Below are positions 35,340-46,130 of a stretch of 64,000 nt of DNA, piece by piece. Within the stretch, counting starts at the first letter, position 1. Each line of letters begins with the position of its first letter. The position numbers and the translations under genes are program-made. The notes under the pieces were generated by a model that was given only the letters and a program-made list of their open reading frames with translations, was not told the DNA's origin and made no database searches. Source of the stretch: Metarhizium brunneum (Eukaryota > Ascomycota > Sordariomycetes > Hypocreales > Clavicipitaceae); assembly GCF_013426205.1 (NCBI RefSeq), contig NC_089426.1, forward strand, positions 1,674,001 to 1,738,000. Reading direction: 5' to 3'.

Positions 35340-36024
35340 TCAACGTTTATATTTTACCAAGACGATGGTGTTGATGACACGGAGCTGCACGTCTCTGTCC
35401 GACGTCAACATGTGGCCGCAAAGTTTGGTATGCACATACGAACCCTTGTCGATGGCCATCTTCTCGTGGGGACCCATCAAGGCGCAATGCATCTTCTCCC
35501 ACTGCATGTGCGGGCGGTATTCCCCATCGACGTACAGGCCCGTATGCTCGCCCGTCATGATTTACTGATGTGTCAGGGGTTGCCTGCGATTCGGATCCAT
35601 GAACCATTCTCACCCGGTCAAGTGCTGCGACAGCTCGGCGTCGTAGCAGCGCTCCGGCAGCCAGCAGAACGAGATGACGTCCAAGTAGCAGCCCCGGGTC
35701 CGCGCCTCGGCCGGTGTCTCACCGCACGGCTTCTCCATGACCTGAGCCTGCTGAATCTGTCTTGATATGGCGGCTGGCTTGTTGATGGACAGCTTCTGGG
35801 CGCCGAACCAGCCGACGAGGGCACCGAGCAACGCGATGAGGCTCATGCCGAGAATCACAGGGGCAAGACGCGGGACGGAGTATCGGCCGCCTCCTCCAAC
35901 CCGCTGAAAATAACCACGAAAGCAATCCAGTATTGAATTCGTCATCGTCTTGGTAACCTAGTTGTCTATTGTCCCATGGCTGATTCACCTGCCTAAAATA
36001 GCTGCGAGGCTGCGCTGCGCTCAT
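35340..36024 (-). pseudogene. Small single-TM protein of a fungal-specific family, broken by two in-frame stops
   Basis: Exon 1 is 36024-35989 (MSAAQPRSYFRQ), intron 35988-35904 (GTGAAT...TTTTCAG), and exon 2 starts at 35903 in phase 0. Exon 2 encodes a membrane span (APVILGMSLIALLGALVGWF) and then a Cys-rich domain with PCGETPAEARTRGCYLDVIS and FCWLPERCYDAELS. The frame is then cut by TGA at 35610-35612 and by TAA at 35562-35564. Between and beyond these stops the same frame still encodes WFMDPNRRQPLTHQ and then IMTGEHTGLYVDGEYR, ending normally at 35340. I recall this arrangement from a widespread family of about 200-residue fungal membrane proteins of unknown function. No intron phase can remove both stops. 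CGA-to-TGA and CAA-to-TAA changes (RIP-type transitions) would explain them; stop read-through or errors are alternatives. Confidence 0.6.
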
Positions 36025-36262
36025 GTCCGGGAGGCGGCAGGGACGACAAGAAAAGGAACATGAACGTTGGACCAGACTCCAATGCCTGTCAGTACGTGGC
36101 GCCATCTGCCTGCCAGGCTCAATTCGCTTTGCTTCATGTGCACCGTTTGCCTGGCCGAGGGCCGGGTAGAACCTAATAAAGTCCGCCAACGTCAAAGCTG
36201 CCCAGACCGACACACTTCAAGAGTCTGATACGAGCCTCGTCAACGGCATAGGCAGGCGAATC
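36025..36262. promoter_or_regulatory. Divergent promoter
   Basis: 238 bp between the divergent starts of the broken membrane-protein gene (minus) and the ABCC transporter (plus). Such spacing often means shared regulation, but no recognisable binding site is assigned. Confidence 0.4.
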
Positions 36263-39200
36263 ATGTCGACATGCTTGGGTGATAACTCGATCGGCCCAGC
36301 TGTCGTAGGCTGTCGCGGTGACTTTGACTTCACCATCACTTTTGAGGAAACTATCTTGTCGATATTACCCTCGGCGTGCTTCATCTTCTTGGCAACGCCA
36401 CGACTCTGGGTACTTTCTAAACGCCAAAACACCAAAGTGAAACGTCACGCGACCCAATGGCTGAAATCAGTAAGTCTCCATCTCAGGTCGTTTGCAATGA
36501 ACGGGTTGCCTGAAGTAGGCAGCTAACCGGCTACCAAAGGCCTTCCTGGTTGCCCTTGTCGCCTTGAATCTGGGCATGCTAGCTCTGGCTGCTACATGGC
36601 GACCAAGGAATCCCGTCAACAACAAAATAGTCGCTGCAGGCGCCATGTCTAGCGTGGCAGCCTTGCTACTCCTGCTTCTCTCCAACATTGAACACATGAA
36701 GAGCCAACGTCCCTCCATACTCATCAGTCTCTACCTTTCTCCAACGACCTTGTTCGATGTCGCTCGCACAAGGACATGGCGGCTCGAGTCTGGCGGGCGT
36801 TCATACACTGCCATCTTGACGGCCAAGACTGTCTTGCAGTTCACCGTTATTCTTCTGGAAGCCATGCCCAAATTCCACTTGCTACGAGGCCATGAAACGC
36901 ACACGGATACAAGCCCTGAAGAAACCAGCGGCATATTCTCGCTCGCCTTCTTCTACTGGCTTAACCCGCTGGTTTACAAGGGCTCAAAGAAAATTCTCAA
37001 GTCGGATGATTTGTATCCGCTTGACAAGCGCCTCTCGGTGAGCAACCCGCTCAATGGCTTTAACAACTTGTCCGGTCGCTCCTTGAAACCTGATTTAAGC
37101 AGCGTGACGCTGCTCTTCCGCCTCGTGCAAACCGTAGGGCCATCACTTCTTAAGCCAGTCCCAGCACGGCTACTATTGATCGGGTTTTCATTTTGTCAAC
37201 CTTTCTTCATTCAGCGGCTTACTAGTTTTCTCCAAGAAGATGCATCATCCGTTGGGAGCATTGGCGTGGGGCTCATCGGGGCGAGTATCCTTATATACTC
37301 TGGATTGGCTTTATCCACGTCCATGTACTGGTATTGCCAGTACCGAGTCCTGACCAGGTTTCGCGCGACCCTTGGCCATATCATCTATGACAAGAGTCTC
37401 CAGCTACCCACAGTAGATGATGGCGTCTTGACTGTGATGAGCATGGACGTTAATCGCGTCTATGGGGGTCTTCACAACGTTCATGAGCTGTGGGCAAACA
37501 CGATTGAGGTCGCGCTCGCGGCATGGCTACTGCAGAGACAGATTGGGACTGCATCCGTGACACCAATTATCATTGTGGGCATTTGCGTTAGCCTCACCGT
37601 TGCCGTTGGCAAGTTTGCCGCAAAGTATCAAGGCGACTGGTCACAGAAGACGCAGGACCGTGTGAAACTTACATCGAGCGTGATTGCACAAATCAAGGAG
37701 TTGGAGTTATCAGGCAGGAGCACACAGATAGCAGCTCTAATGCAGCGTCTTCGCGAAGATGAGCTAGACGCGGGCGCCAAATTTCGTCTCCTTGGCACCG
37801 TCTCAACTTGCGTCGCCTTTGGACCTATGCTGCTTGCCCCTGTTATCACATTTGCCTTCACTAGTATCGGCCGAGGTCTCGACACCTCGCAGGTTTACGC
37901 CTCGCTGTCGTGCTTAACGCTACTTTCAAGCCCGCTCTCTCAGCTATTTCAGACAGTCCCATCAATGTTGGCGTCTACTGCGAGCTTCAAGAGAATCTAC
38001 GACTTTCTTTCCAAGCCGAACCGAGCCGAATACCGAAGCACCCTCCGTTCTGCCGGTGAAAAGGGGCAAGAGCAGGTCATCTCATTACGAGACGTCAGTT
38101 TTGGTTGGCAGGAAGACAAGTGGTCGCTAGTTAACCTCAACATTGCATTCTCTGACTCTCAGTTATCCATCGTCACAGGCCCCGTCGCGTCTGGAAAGTC
38201 AACGCTCTGTATGGGTATCTTGGGTGAAGTTCCTTTCGTTCAGGGTACAGTCAGCGTTCGACCGACCTGTTTTGGGCAAATAGGCTTTTGCGGCCAAACC
38301 CCATTTCTTACCAATGATTCTATTCGCGCAAACATCGTTGGCCCTGACCAAAAGTTCCATGAACAGCGTTACAAGTCAGTCCTACAGGCGACTCTACTGG
38401 ATGTGGACATTCGAAATATGTTGCAGCACGATGAGACGTTAGTTGGAAGCAACGGAATGAATCTTAGTGGCGGCCAGAAACAGCGAGTAGCCTTGGCTCG
38501 CGCCTTATATCTCGACGCAACTCTCTATGTTCTAGACGATACGCTCAGCGGCCTCGACACGCAAACGTCCAATGAGGTCACTCGGCGGCTTTTTGGGGCA
38601 GATGGCATCTTACGGACAAAAACAGTCATTTGGTGCACTCACTCAACTGAATACCTCTCGCTCGCGCAGCAGGTCATCGTTCTAGGAAAGGATGGCAAGG
38701 TGCAGAGTTGTGGTCCTTCCAATGCCGAGGCAACTAGCCTTGTTGAAGAGAGCATACTGGATACCACAGAAAAACACGGCATTTCGTCCTCTAGCAGTTC
38801 AAATGGCGAACGGCCGGTGGTCAAGTCCACGGTCGAGGGAGACAATGGCAAGCGACTACTCCGAAGCCGGCATGACGGAAAGGTCTACACCCAGTATATC
38901 AAGGCTCTTCGTCCCAGAATCTTGGTGTTAGCTCTTGTAACCGGAACCCTGTTCAGCTTTGGGTATAATTTTGGAACAGTGTGGGTAGGATTCTGGGCCA
39001 AAAACTCGTTCCATTGGCCCGATGATCAGTCTCAAGCATTCTACCTTGGCCTTCTCGCCCTCTTCGAAGTGTTCGGCCTTGTTAGTCTCGCCGGCTTTCT
39101 CGGTAGTACGCAGATGCAAATGCCCAGACAAGCAGGTTCTGAGCTCCATTTGAGGGCACTCAAGTGCTTATTCAGTCTGCCATTGACTTATTTTAGTTCT

Positions 39201-40752
39201 GTAGACAAGGGTACAACGACGAACCTTTTCTCGCAAGATATGGGCATGCTTGATAACCAACTCGTATTTGCTATTTCCAATACTTTACTATCAGGATTCA
39301 CAGTCATTGGGCAGCTAGTTGTCGTCGCTGTTGCAACACCGTACATTGCCATCGGATACCCCTTTTTCTTTGGAGTCCTGTACTTGCTCCAGAACTACTA
39401 TCTCAAAACGTCGAGACAACTTCGATTGCTGGACCTCGAGGCGAGAAGTCCTTTGTAGTGAGTCGTTGCTTGTTTTGGCTAGTATTTTCACTTTAAGAGG
39501 CTAACAGTCCATAAGTTCTAGGTTCCAGGACGTTGTCGCAGGTTTGATTTCCATCCGAGCATTTCAGTGGATGAATCAATACCAGAAAGCATTTGACCTG
39601 TTCTTGAACCAGTCTTTACAGCCGGATTATCTGCTCGATCTTGCCCAACAGTGGCTGACACTGAATCTGAACCTGATTGTTGGCATCATCGCCGTTGTAG
39701 TCACTTGCTTTGCCACACAAATTGTGGCATCATCTCATGCCGGACTTGTTGGCGCTAGTTTGGTGTCGCTCATGACGCTCAGCGAATTAGCATGCGCAAC
39801 CGTGCGATCATGGGTTCAGTTGGAGACCTCTCTTGGTGCAGTGAAGCGCCTGCAGGATTTCGACGATAATCCTACTCGAGAGGCTGACCAAGGTAGGGAC
39901 CCTCCAGTGGATTGGCCAACGTCAGGACAAATTACCATTGATGGCGTTTCGGCCGCTTATGGCAGCAAGACATCTGAGAACGCTTTGGTACTTCGTGACA
40001 TTCACCTCAGCGTCAGCGGTGGCGAGAAGGTTGCGATTATTGGCAGGACAGGAAGGTAGATATTTGCTTGAGCCACAGCTTCGTAACAAGAGTTCCTGGG
40101 ATACTAATACCAACTTCCCTTTAGCGGAAAATCATCGCTTCTCCTCCTTCTTATGCGGCTGCTCCATACTACTCCTGACACCTCGGACAAGATGACGGTC
40201 GACGGGATTCAACTACAGCATTTGAGCCCTCAGGCCCTGCGGCAGAGGATCATCGCTGTTCCACAGGAACTGATGTTTCTGCCTGGCACGGAAACCTTCA
40301 GACAGCTCCTTGATCCTGATGGAAACCTAAGCGACGAGCAGTGTAGGACCGCTATTGTCGAGGTTGGCCTAAACGATCTTGTCGAGGACTTGGGTGGCTT
40401 AGACGCTCTGATGTCTGAAGACAAATTAAGCCACGGACAGAAACAGCTCCTAAGTCTTGCTGTAGCTGTGGCAAGAAAGCTGCGCAGAGATCAAGCCGAC
40501 ATGTCAAGAGACACGGATACAGAAAAGGGCAGCAGTAGAGGCATCTTGCTGCTTGACGAGGTGACAGCTAACGTGAATTTCGAAACAGAGGACAAGATGC
40601 TGGAAGTTATCTTTCGCGTCTTTGGCGACTACACTGTGCTAAATATCACGCACCGACTCAGGTCTCTGCATCAATTTGACGCCGTGTACTCAATGTCGGG
40701 GGGCAAGATCAATGCCATCAAGGATGCTGAGAGGCCATTCATGTATACTTGA
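36263..40752 (+). CDS. ABCC (MRP-type) multidrug ABC transporter, 4 exons, 1430 aa
   Basis: Exons are 36263-36469, 36540-39457, 39516-40055 and 40125-40752. The third exon's acceptor is the AAG before TTCTAGG, which restores SPLYSRFQDVVAG. The N-terminus (DNSIGPAVVGCRGDFDFT) is the TMD0 start typical of fungal MRPs. NBD1: Walker A GPVASGKSTL (about 615), signature LSGGQKQRVALARAL (about 711), Walker B YVLDDTLSGLD; the D after the Walker B aspartate is normal for NBD1 of this subfamily. NBD2: GRTGSGKSSLL assembled across the last intron, VPQE, an atypical signature LSHGQ (about 1323), Walker B ILLLDEVTANVN (about 1361) and ITHRL (about 1394). The full order TMD0-TMD1-NBD1-TMD2-NBD2 is present. 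These pumps export conjugates, drugs or own metabolites at the plasma or vacuolar membrane. The flanking UstYa-like relic hints at a former peptide-metabolite locus; this is inference. Confidence 0.92.
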
Positions 40753-40986
40753 AGATGGAAAGGCCAAATAGATAATACCTAGTGCATTTGGGCGTGTCGG
40801 GCTGGTTGATGCGTAAAATGGTGCATGTCGCCAGCAACTACTAGTCACGGCGGCATCAAATCGTACTGCTTCAATGTTGCCTCTTGTATCATTGGTCCAC
40901 TCGTAAAGGCCGATCCGTAAAGGTAAAGTGCACGCACTTGGGCAAAACGCAAACACAAGCATAAGCCACGACAAGCCCTCTTTCAC

Positions 40987-41394
40987 TCACCATGGTACGA
41001 GTGGATATACTAGGCAATGCAGCTGGTGGAAGATGCTGAGACCAAACATTGTCTCTCCATTTGCGTGGTCACCAAGGTGATGTGAATCTGCGACATGTCG
41101 TTCTATCTTTTTTGGCTCCATGGCTGAATCCCTTGTGGTTTGGCCCCGTGTGGTTCGGTTGGCTCAAGACAAGCGGCAAAGCGACCAGACAGCAAGAGCA
41201 AACGTAAGCACTACGAGAAGGCCTATTATGGCGACGAGCAGTTTGTACTTGGGTTCCCAGGCATACATGTAGTGCTTGCGTGGCCCATGAACACCATGCA
41301 AGATGCTGGCTGAGTTGTCACTGTGTTCTCCCTCATTGGTCAATGGCACGTAGCTTGGATCGTTTTTTATTTTTTCATCCATTCTCATTTTCAT
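40987..41394 (-). pseudogene. UstYa-like (DUF3328) protein, broken by an in-frame stop
   Basis: An ATG at 41394 opens a 76-codon frame with a short cytoplasmic head (PSYVPLTNEGEHSDN) and one membrane span (LLVAIIGLLVVLTFALAVW). It stops at TGA 41164-41166. The same frame continues beyond that stop and contains SIFHQLHCL at about 41011-41034, the first of the two HxxHC motifs of the UstYa/DUF3328 family, before another stop at 40987-40989. Family members are about 200-250 residues, with two HxxHC motifs about 30 residues apart; here the linker is short and the second motif is not found. UstYa proteins act in oxidative macrocyclisation of fungal ribosomal peptides (ustiloxin, cyclochlorotine and relatives). 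This copy looks inactive. A CGA-to-TGA transition would explain the first stop. Confidence 0.55.
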
Positions 41395-41839
41395 CCGAGT
41401 TTATTCCTCTTGTAGAAGACAAGGCCTCCAACCACATACACACCAAGAAGGCATAGAAAAATTATGGCGGGCCTGTTCCATGGTGCTGCCGGCCATGAAA
41501 AGCTTGCCGCGCGGTAGGATGTGTGCATTTCAGTCATCCAGCACCACAAACTCTCTTTGGCTCGATGAGTTTGCAGGCTCCGACATGGAGTAAGCTACGT
41601 TCCACGCTGAAGAACTGAAGGACTTGTTGGGGTCCTCATCATTCATGACTTGCGCGCCAGCCATCACGCTGGAAGCGACTTGGAGACTGTTGTCGGGAAG
41701 CTGAAGGCAGGCACATGCCAATCACTTGGGCATCCATCTGAGAAAGTGTCGTATGCTGTTATTGGATAGTTTATTTCGGGACACTGCAGGCTAATTGTCC
41801 GTTGTGGCCAATTTAATGGAGTGCTTCGAAGTACTTGGA
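41395..41839. other. Intergenic DNA, no supported gene
   Basis: A minus-strand open frame at 41530-41721 exists but has no recognisable relatives and no splice link to the UstYa-like frame. Confidence 0.35.
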
Positions 41840-42020
41840 GGTATCCCCTATATTATATAAAAGCTCCAGTTAAGTATATATAAGAGTATATATTTAATAT
41901 AAAGCTATATTTGGAGGGATACATGTATTTACTAGTAAATTTAGTAATAACTAAAGTCCCTATCGGAAGGCTTATTATAAATAGCTATATTATAATACGA
42001 AAACTTAAGCTGCTATTAAA
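41840..42020. repeat. Extremely A+T-rich island, probable decayed repeat
   Basis: The stretch is dominated by TA, TATA and TTAATA words and stands out sharply from its roughly 50 percent G+C surroundings. Its left part (GGTATCCCC near 41841) and the GGGATAC near 41915 form an imperfect inverted pair. It looks like a small inverted-repeat or RIP-mutated element. No coding capacity. Confidence 0.45.
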
Positions 42021-42043
42021 GTCGCCCGAGGTTACCAGTTGCC

Positions 42044-42067
42044 TACTCCGTACTTAAGTACGGAGTA
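42044..42067. repeat. 24-bp perfect palindrome made of two TACGGAGTAC-type motifs
   Basis: TACTCCGTACTT is followed directly by its exact reverse complement. It lies next to the A+T-rich island and consists of two head-to-head copies of the motif dispersed through the intergenic DNA of this window. Confidence 0.75.
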
Positions 42068-43303
42068 CACGGGTATTGTGGGGCTTGTGGCCTCACTGGA
42101 GCCCTCACATCAGCCGGTAGAGCCACAAACGGCCAGGGTTAGGTGGGACTTGCTGGAGACCCACGTCGCTATCCACCTCTACATGTGGTACTACTGCGTA
42201 CATGTACAAATGTGGGTGTTTTCGATGTTGTTTGATCTGTTTGGGCTGGCAAGCCGGGCGGGCAGGGCTGCCTGGCAACTGACAACTGACAAGCTGCTCA
42301 AGTGGGCGAAGGGCTTGGCAAGAGTGACAACATGGAAGAGGAAAAGGTTGCTCGCTGCGACTCCAATTCACATGCTAGACAGTACGACCAGACGTACAAA
42401 GTGCTTTCCTTTCCATAACACTTTACCTTGCTTCTCCCATCTCTAACCCTTCCAAAGGGCTTCTTCAAGACCACATTGGCAGCCACTGCATATGTACTTT
42501 TACCTTGACCTCTGTCGACGGCCATTCCCATCCTGCTGTTCTGCCCGACCATCCTCTTACTGGCCGCATGGCCCTGCTGCATTCCACCCGCCCACACACC
42601 ACATGCCAACGTTGGGCTGAACTTCAAGAGAACGAGCAAGAAACACTGCCCAGCACTCCGACCTCGTCGTCTCCGACCTGACGTTGAACATCGCCATTGT
42701 CTACGACTCTCTAGCCGATTCCCGCTAGCATAGCCTGTCTCCCTAGTTTTTATGTAAAGCTGGCTCCATTACTGCTGCATCCTTGATTCATGCAACGCCG
42801 CAAAGCGGGCTGGTTGTCGGTTTGCATTGTTTGGCTCCTCACCACCAAAACCAGAGCTCTACAATAACGAGCAAATCCCCCTCCCAAACCCCCTTCACAT
42901 CAGGGGTCCGGTGTTTCATTCGAACAGCAGCTGCCTCCACATCATCCATTCGTGTTGGGTCGCTCGTGGGGGCTCCCAGGAGACATTGACCATATCGGCA
43001 AGCTTCTTGACATTGTCGCCGCCTTGGGAAGTTGAACCGTCACCCCGCTGACCACCCGAGCTTGCATCTTCATTCCTCACCTGCCGCCTCATTTTCTTCT
43101 CCTTACTCTCTTACTCTTGGCTCCCTTTTTGCATCAAAAAGTCCGCCTGTCCTCGGATTCAAATACTTTGACAGGCAACTTCGGACAACGTCGCATAATT
43201 GTGTAAGCCATCAGCTTGCACCCAGACCATCTCCACGTATTGAGACGCCAAAAAGGCCGGGGGCTACAGCATCGATTTAATACAAATCCCCACTTCCAAC
43301 ACC
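42068..43303. promoter_or_regulatory. Upstream region of the coiled-coil gene
   Basis: About 1.2 kb without a gene. From about 43040 it is C+T-rich, as in many fungal promoters and leaders. No specific site is assigned. Confidence 0.35.
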
Positions 43304-44842
43304 ATGCAAACGTCTACATCCCCGGTCGTTGACCAATCTTCCCCATGTCAAACCCCCGTCCAGGGGCAAGATGTGTTCTGCAACAGTCCTCTGAGCACCC
43401 TTCGATCTGCCGATTCATCTTCTTCTGCAGCCCTAACCAGTGTTGATAAGAGCTTGTTTCGTTCACCGTCTTTGCCCACAGCAGCCTCTACACGAAGACA
43501 AACTTGGCCTGAGCCAGCTTCTCCGACAAGGCAGTCTCCGCTGCGGAAGTCTACGGTCCCAGGAGACATACAAAGTTCGGACGAGGAGGTGTTTCCAGTT
43601 CCGGGCTCACCGTCTACGCTCGGTCATCTACGCAGAAATAGGGCTGCCATGTCTTTGACGGGTGACAGAAGGGGCAGAGAATCACTGGACAGATCTCAGG
43701 CTCGGCCTGGCGCTTGGTGCATGAGACGACATAACAGGGTCGTTGAAGAGAGTCCAGCAGAAGATCAAACGGCATCATCTGAATCCACACCTACCAAATC
43801 ACGCAGCTCTCCCACTGTTGCCGCCCTATCACCCGCAGCCAACATTGCTCGGCCAAAGCTCACTTCGCCTACTTCAGCATCCCGGTTCTCCCTATTCAAC
43901 ATGGCCTCGACCTTGAAGGGTCTAGCATCCGCTCCAGTCTCGGTGCTCCAGGACGACGAGCTCATGAATATGGACATTGACGCAGCTCTATTTCCCGGCG
44001 GTTCACCGTCCGACGGCGAATCCTTCTCACCCGCCGCTTTCAAGAATTTACAAATGAACGCCTTCGGTCTACTACGAAAATTCCAGACAGCCTACCAACA
44101 CAAGGCCATGGCATTGCAGGAACTCCATGCCGAGAAGGATGCCCAAGAAGAGGAGAAAATCGAAGCCGAGACTCGAGCTACTCATCTGAAGATGCAGTTG
44201 GAAGGCATGGCACAAAAAGCCGCAGAGACAGAAGCCATGATGCAAGCTCTGCTGGAGGAACTCGGTCGCGAAAAAAGACTTCGCGCAGAAGAAAAATGCA
44301 CCAGAGAAGGCGGCATCTTATCTTCAGGCATGTCAACCATATCCGAGGATCTCGGTGTGGAAGACGACCAAAGGAAGAAATACCGCCGTCGAAGTGGCGG
44401 AACTACCAAATCTGACGAAGCGGGCTTCGACACTGACGATGAAAGTGTAGATGAAGTCAGTGTATTTTCGAGGTCGCGCAGTCCCACGCTGCCAGCTAGT
44501 ATGTCCGACTCGCACGTCGTCTATGTCGACAACGGCAACCACAGCTCAATACCGCCGATACCGAAACCCACCATGCTGGAGCCGCCTCGTGCCACACGCC
44601 AATCCCAACCCCAAATGTCCACCTTTCAAAAGCTATTCAAAGGCATTTCTGGTGATCCTGGCAGGGATGGTGAGCGAGCTATTGTCCAAGCTTGTCAGAA
44701 TTGTCAGGGCCAAGATGCCGGCATAGCTTGGGATACGGCTAGTTTGCTAAGGCACGAGAATACGGGTTTGAAGAAAAGAATCGGGGAGCTAGAGAATGCA
44801 GTTGACGAGGCACTTGATGCCGTCATGGGCCTACGGGTGTAA
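43304..44842 (+). CDS. Conserved-looking coiled-coil protein of unknown function, 512 aa
   Basis: Single exon from ATG 43304 (ACACCATGC). The first 230 residues are disordered and rich in Ser, Thr and Pro (many SP/TP sites, possible phosphorylation targets). A helical block follows, FKNLQMNAFGLLRKFQTAYQ, then a long coiled coil rich in Glu, Lys and Ala (about residues 262-330). After another disordered part comes FQKLFKGISGDPGRDGERAI, a CxxC pair (ACQNCQGQD), and a C-terminal coil (LKKRIGELENAVDEALDAVM). No enzymatic domain is visible. The architecture suggests a scaffold or cytoskeletal/septum protein, but I do not recognise a named family. Smooth coding bias and clear start/stop support a real gene. 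Confidence 0.75.
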   Translation: MQTSTSPVVDQSSPCQTPVQGQDVFCNSPLSTLRSADSSSSAALTSVDKSLFRSPSLPTAASTRRQTWPEPASPTRQSPLRKSTVPGDIQSSDEEVFPVPGSPSTLGHLRRNRAAMSLTGDRRGRESLDRSQARPGAWCMRRHNRVVEESPAEDQTASSESTPTKSRSSPTVAALSPAANIARPKLTSPTSASRFSLFNMASTLKGLASAPVSVLQDDELMNMDIDAALFPGGSPSDGESFSPAAFKNLQMNAFGLLRKFQTAYQHKAMALQELHAEKDAQEEEKIEAETRATHLKMQLEGMAQKAAETEAMMQALLEELGREKRLRAEEKCTREGGILSSGMSTISEDLGVEDDQRKKYRRRSGGTTKSDEAGFDTDDESVDEVSVFSRSRSPTLPASMSDSHVVYVDNGNHSSIPPIPKPTMLEPPRATRQSQPQMSTFQKLFKGISGDPGRDGERAIVQACQNCQGQDAGIAWDTASLLRHENTGLKKRIGELENAVDEALDAVMGLRV

Positions 44843-45645
44843 CAAGCTTGTATGGAGACATGCATTATTTCTTTTATGTCGATAAAAATGCTCTCTGGAC
44901 TGGGACCTAACCGAAGACGGTTCATCACGAGACTGGGTAGACTGGATGGAAAAGGCGTTTTATTTGTGTAACGCATGATGATAGATAGATGTGCATATAC
45001 CCCATGATTAAGTGCAAATCAATCAGCTGTCCCGTATTCCTGATAATTTATGTGACTATCTTCTGATGGCTTACTTGATGGTGAATACCTTTGGCATTAT
45101 AAGCCTGTGGTTTGTGGCAATACAGCTTCTTGGTTCAAGAGCCAGATGTCCTATTCCACACTTCTAGTGTTACGAAGGGAGTTGTCCACTGGCAATGATC
45201 GACTGTTCCGATTGGAGCGAATTCCTTAAGCATCGATCGACTATTCGCACCGAAGCAGTGATACATCACGTATGCCACAAGAGCTCCATAAATGGTAGTC
45301 ACTGGCTTTCTTTTTTTCCACCTCGCAGAATGGAGTTACCAGAGCGTCAAACCTAAAATCTCCTGTAATCGGGCGTCTACTTCCACGCACAAGTCCCGTC
45401 TTGAAAACAGCAACACATCCAAGGCTGCTTTTGCATCAATAATTCTATTGCCCAGCTTATACACAGCCTAAGCAAATCGTTCAACAAAGAAAAAAGCCAG
45501 CTCTTTTTTCCTGGCCGCTCGTATATGTACATATTTCCTCTTCTACATCCCCCAATCTTTCGGGTTGTACACATTCCCTCGTCTCACTCAGATTCGAATT
45601 CTCGCTTTTCTCCCACAGCTCAGATCAACCTGCGCGATGGTATGT
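44843..45645. other. Convergent intergenic spacer
   Basis: About 800 bp between the 3' ends of the coiled-coil gene and the complex I subunit gene. Mostly A+T-rich, consistent with 3' UTRs. Nothing else seen. Confidence 0.4.
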
Positions 45646-46130
45646 TTAATGGTGGGCCTCGCCGTGATGCTCGTCCTGCATGAAGAAATGCTCGTAGACG
45701 CAGTATCCGGCGAAAGCGACGGTGGCGGTGCCCAGACCAGGTAGGGAGCCCTTGAAGCGGTTGAAGCGGGAGAATGTGCCTGTATATCTCCACGCCTCAC
45801 TGGAATTTCATCGAGTCAGTCATTGGTTTTTAGAGTCGTTTGGACTGCCGGAATTACGAAATTCGCTGGGTTCGTGGTGGGTGGGGGGTTGTAACGTACG
45901 CTCGTTCCCAGGGATCGTATCGCGGCTGGCCGGCGGCCTCTTTGAACGCTCGCATGTTGAAGCCGGTGATGTTGGCCTTGGACCCGCGGGCCGCTCGGAG
46001 TACTCTGTTTTGCCGGGCGTTAGTTATATTTCCTTCGATGGAAGGCGTTGCACGCGGGGAGCTAGTGAGCCGTCGCCCGCGCGCTCGCACAGGCAGCAAT
46101 TGCGCTGAGATCGTACCTGGTAGGAAGCAT
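45646..46130 (-). CDS. Complex I subunit B12 (NDUFB3 type), 3 exons, 90 aa
   Basis: Exons are 46130-46117 (14 bp), 46004-45900 and 45799-45646. Junctions AG|A and GC|T restore a 90-residue protein starting MLPTRVLRAARGSKANITGF. The middle exon gives NMRAFKEAAGQPRYDPWER and the last gives AWRYTGTFSRFNRFKGSLPG, then one membrane segment (LGTATVAFAGYCVYEHFFM) and a His-rich C-terminus (DEHHGEAHH). Motif order, size, single membrane helix and the WR-x-x-x-F-S-R-x-N-R-F-K-G sequence match the B12/NDUFB3 accessory subunit of mitochondrial NADH:ubiquinone oxidoreductase, in the inner-membrane arm. The first exon is only five codons, so the gene is easily missed or mis-started. It shares a 1.55-kb divergent upstream region with caf1. 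Confidence 0.87.

Noticed and set aside
35562..35612. An intron removing the two stops in the small membrane-protein gene
   Set aside because: A GTGAGA donor exists, but no AG in range restores phase, and the removed sequence looks like conserved coding sequence.
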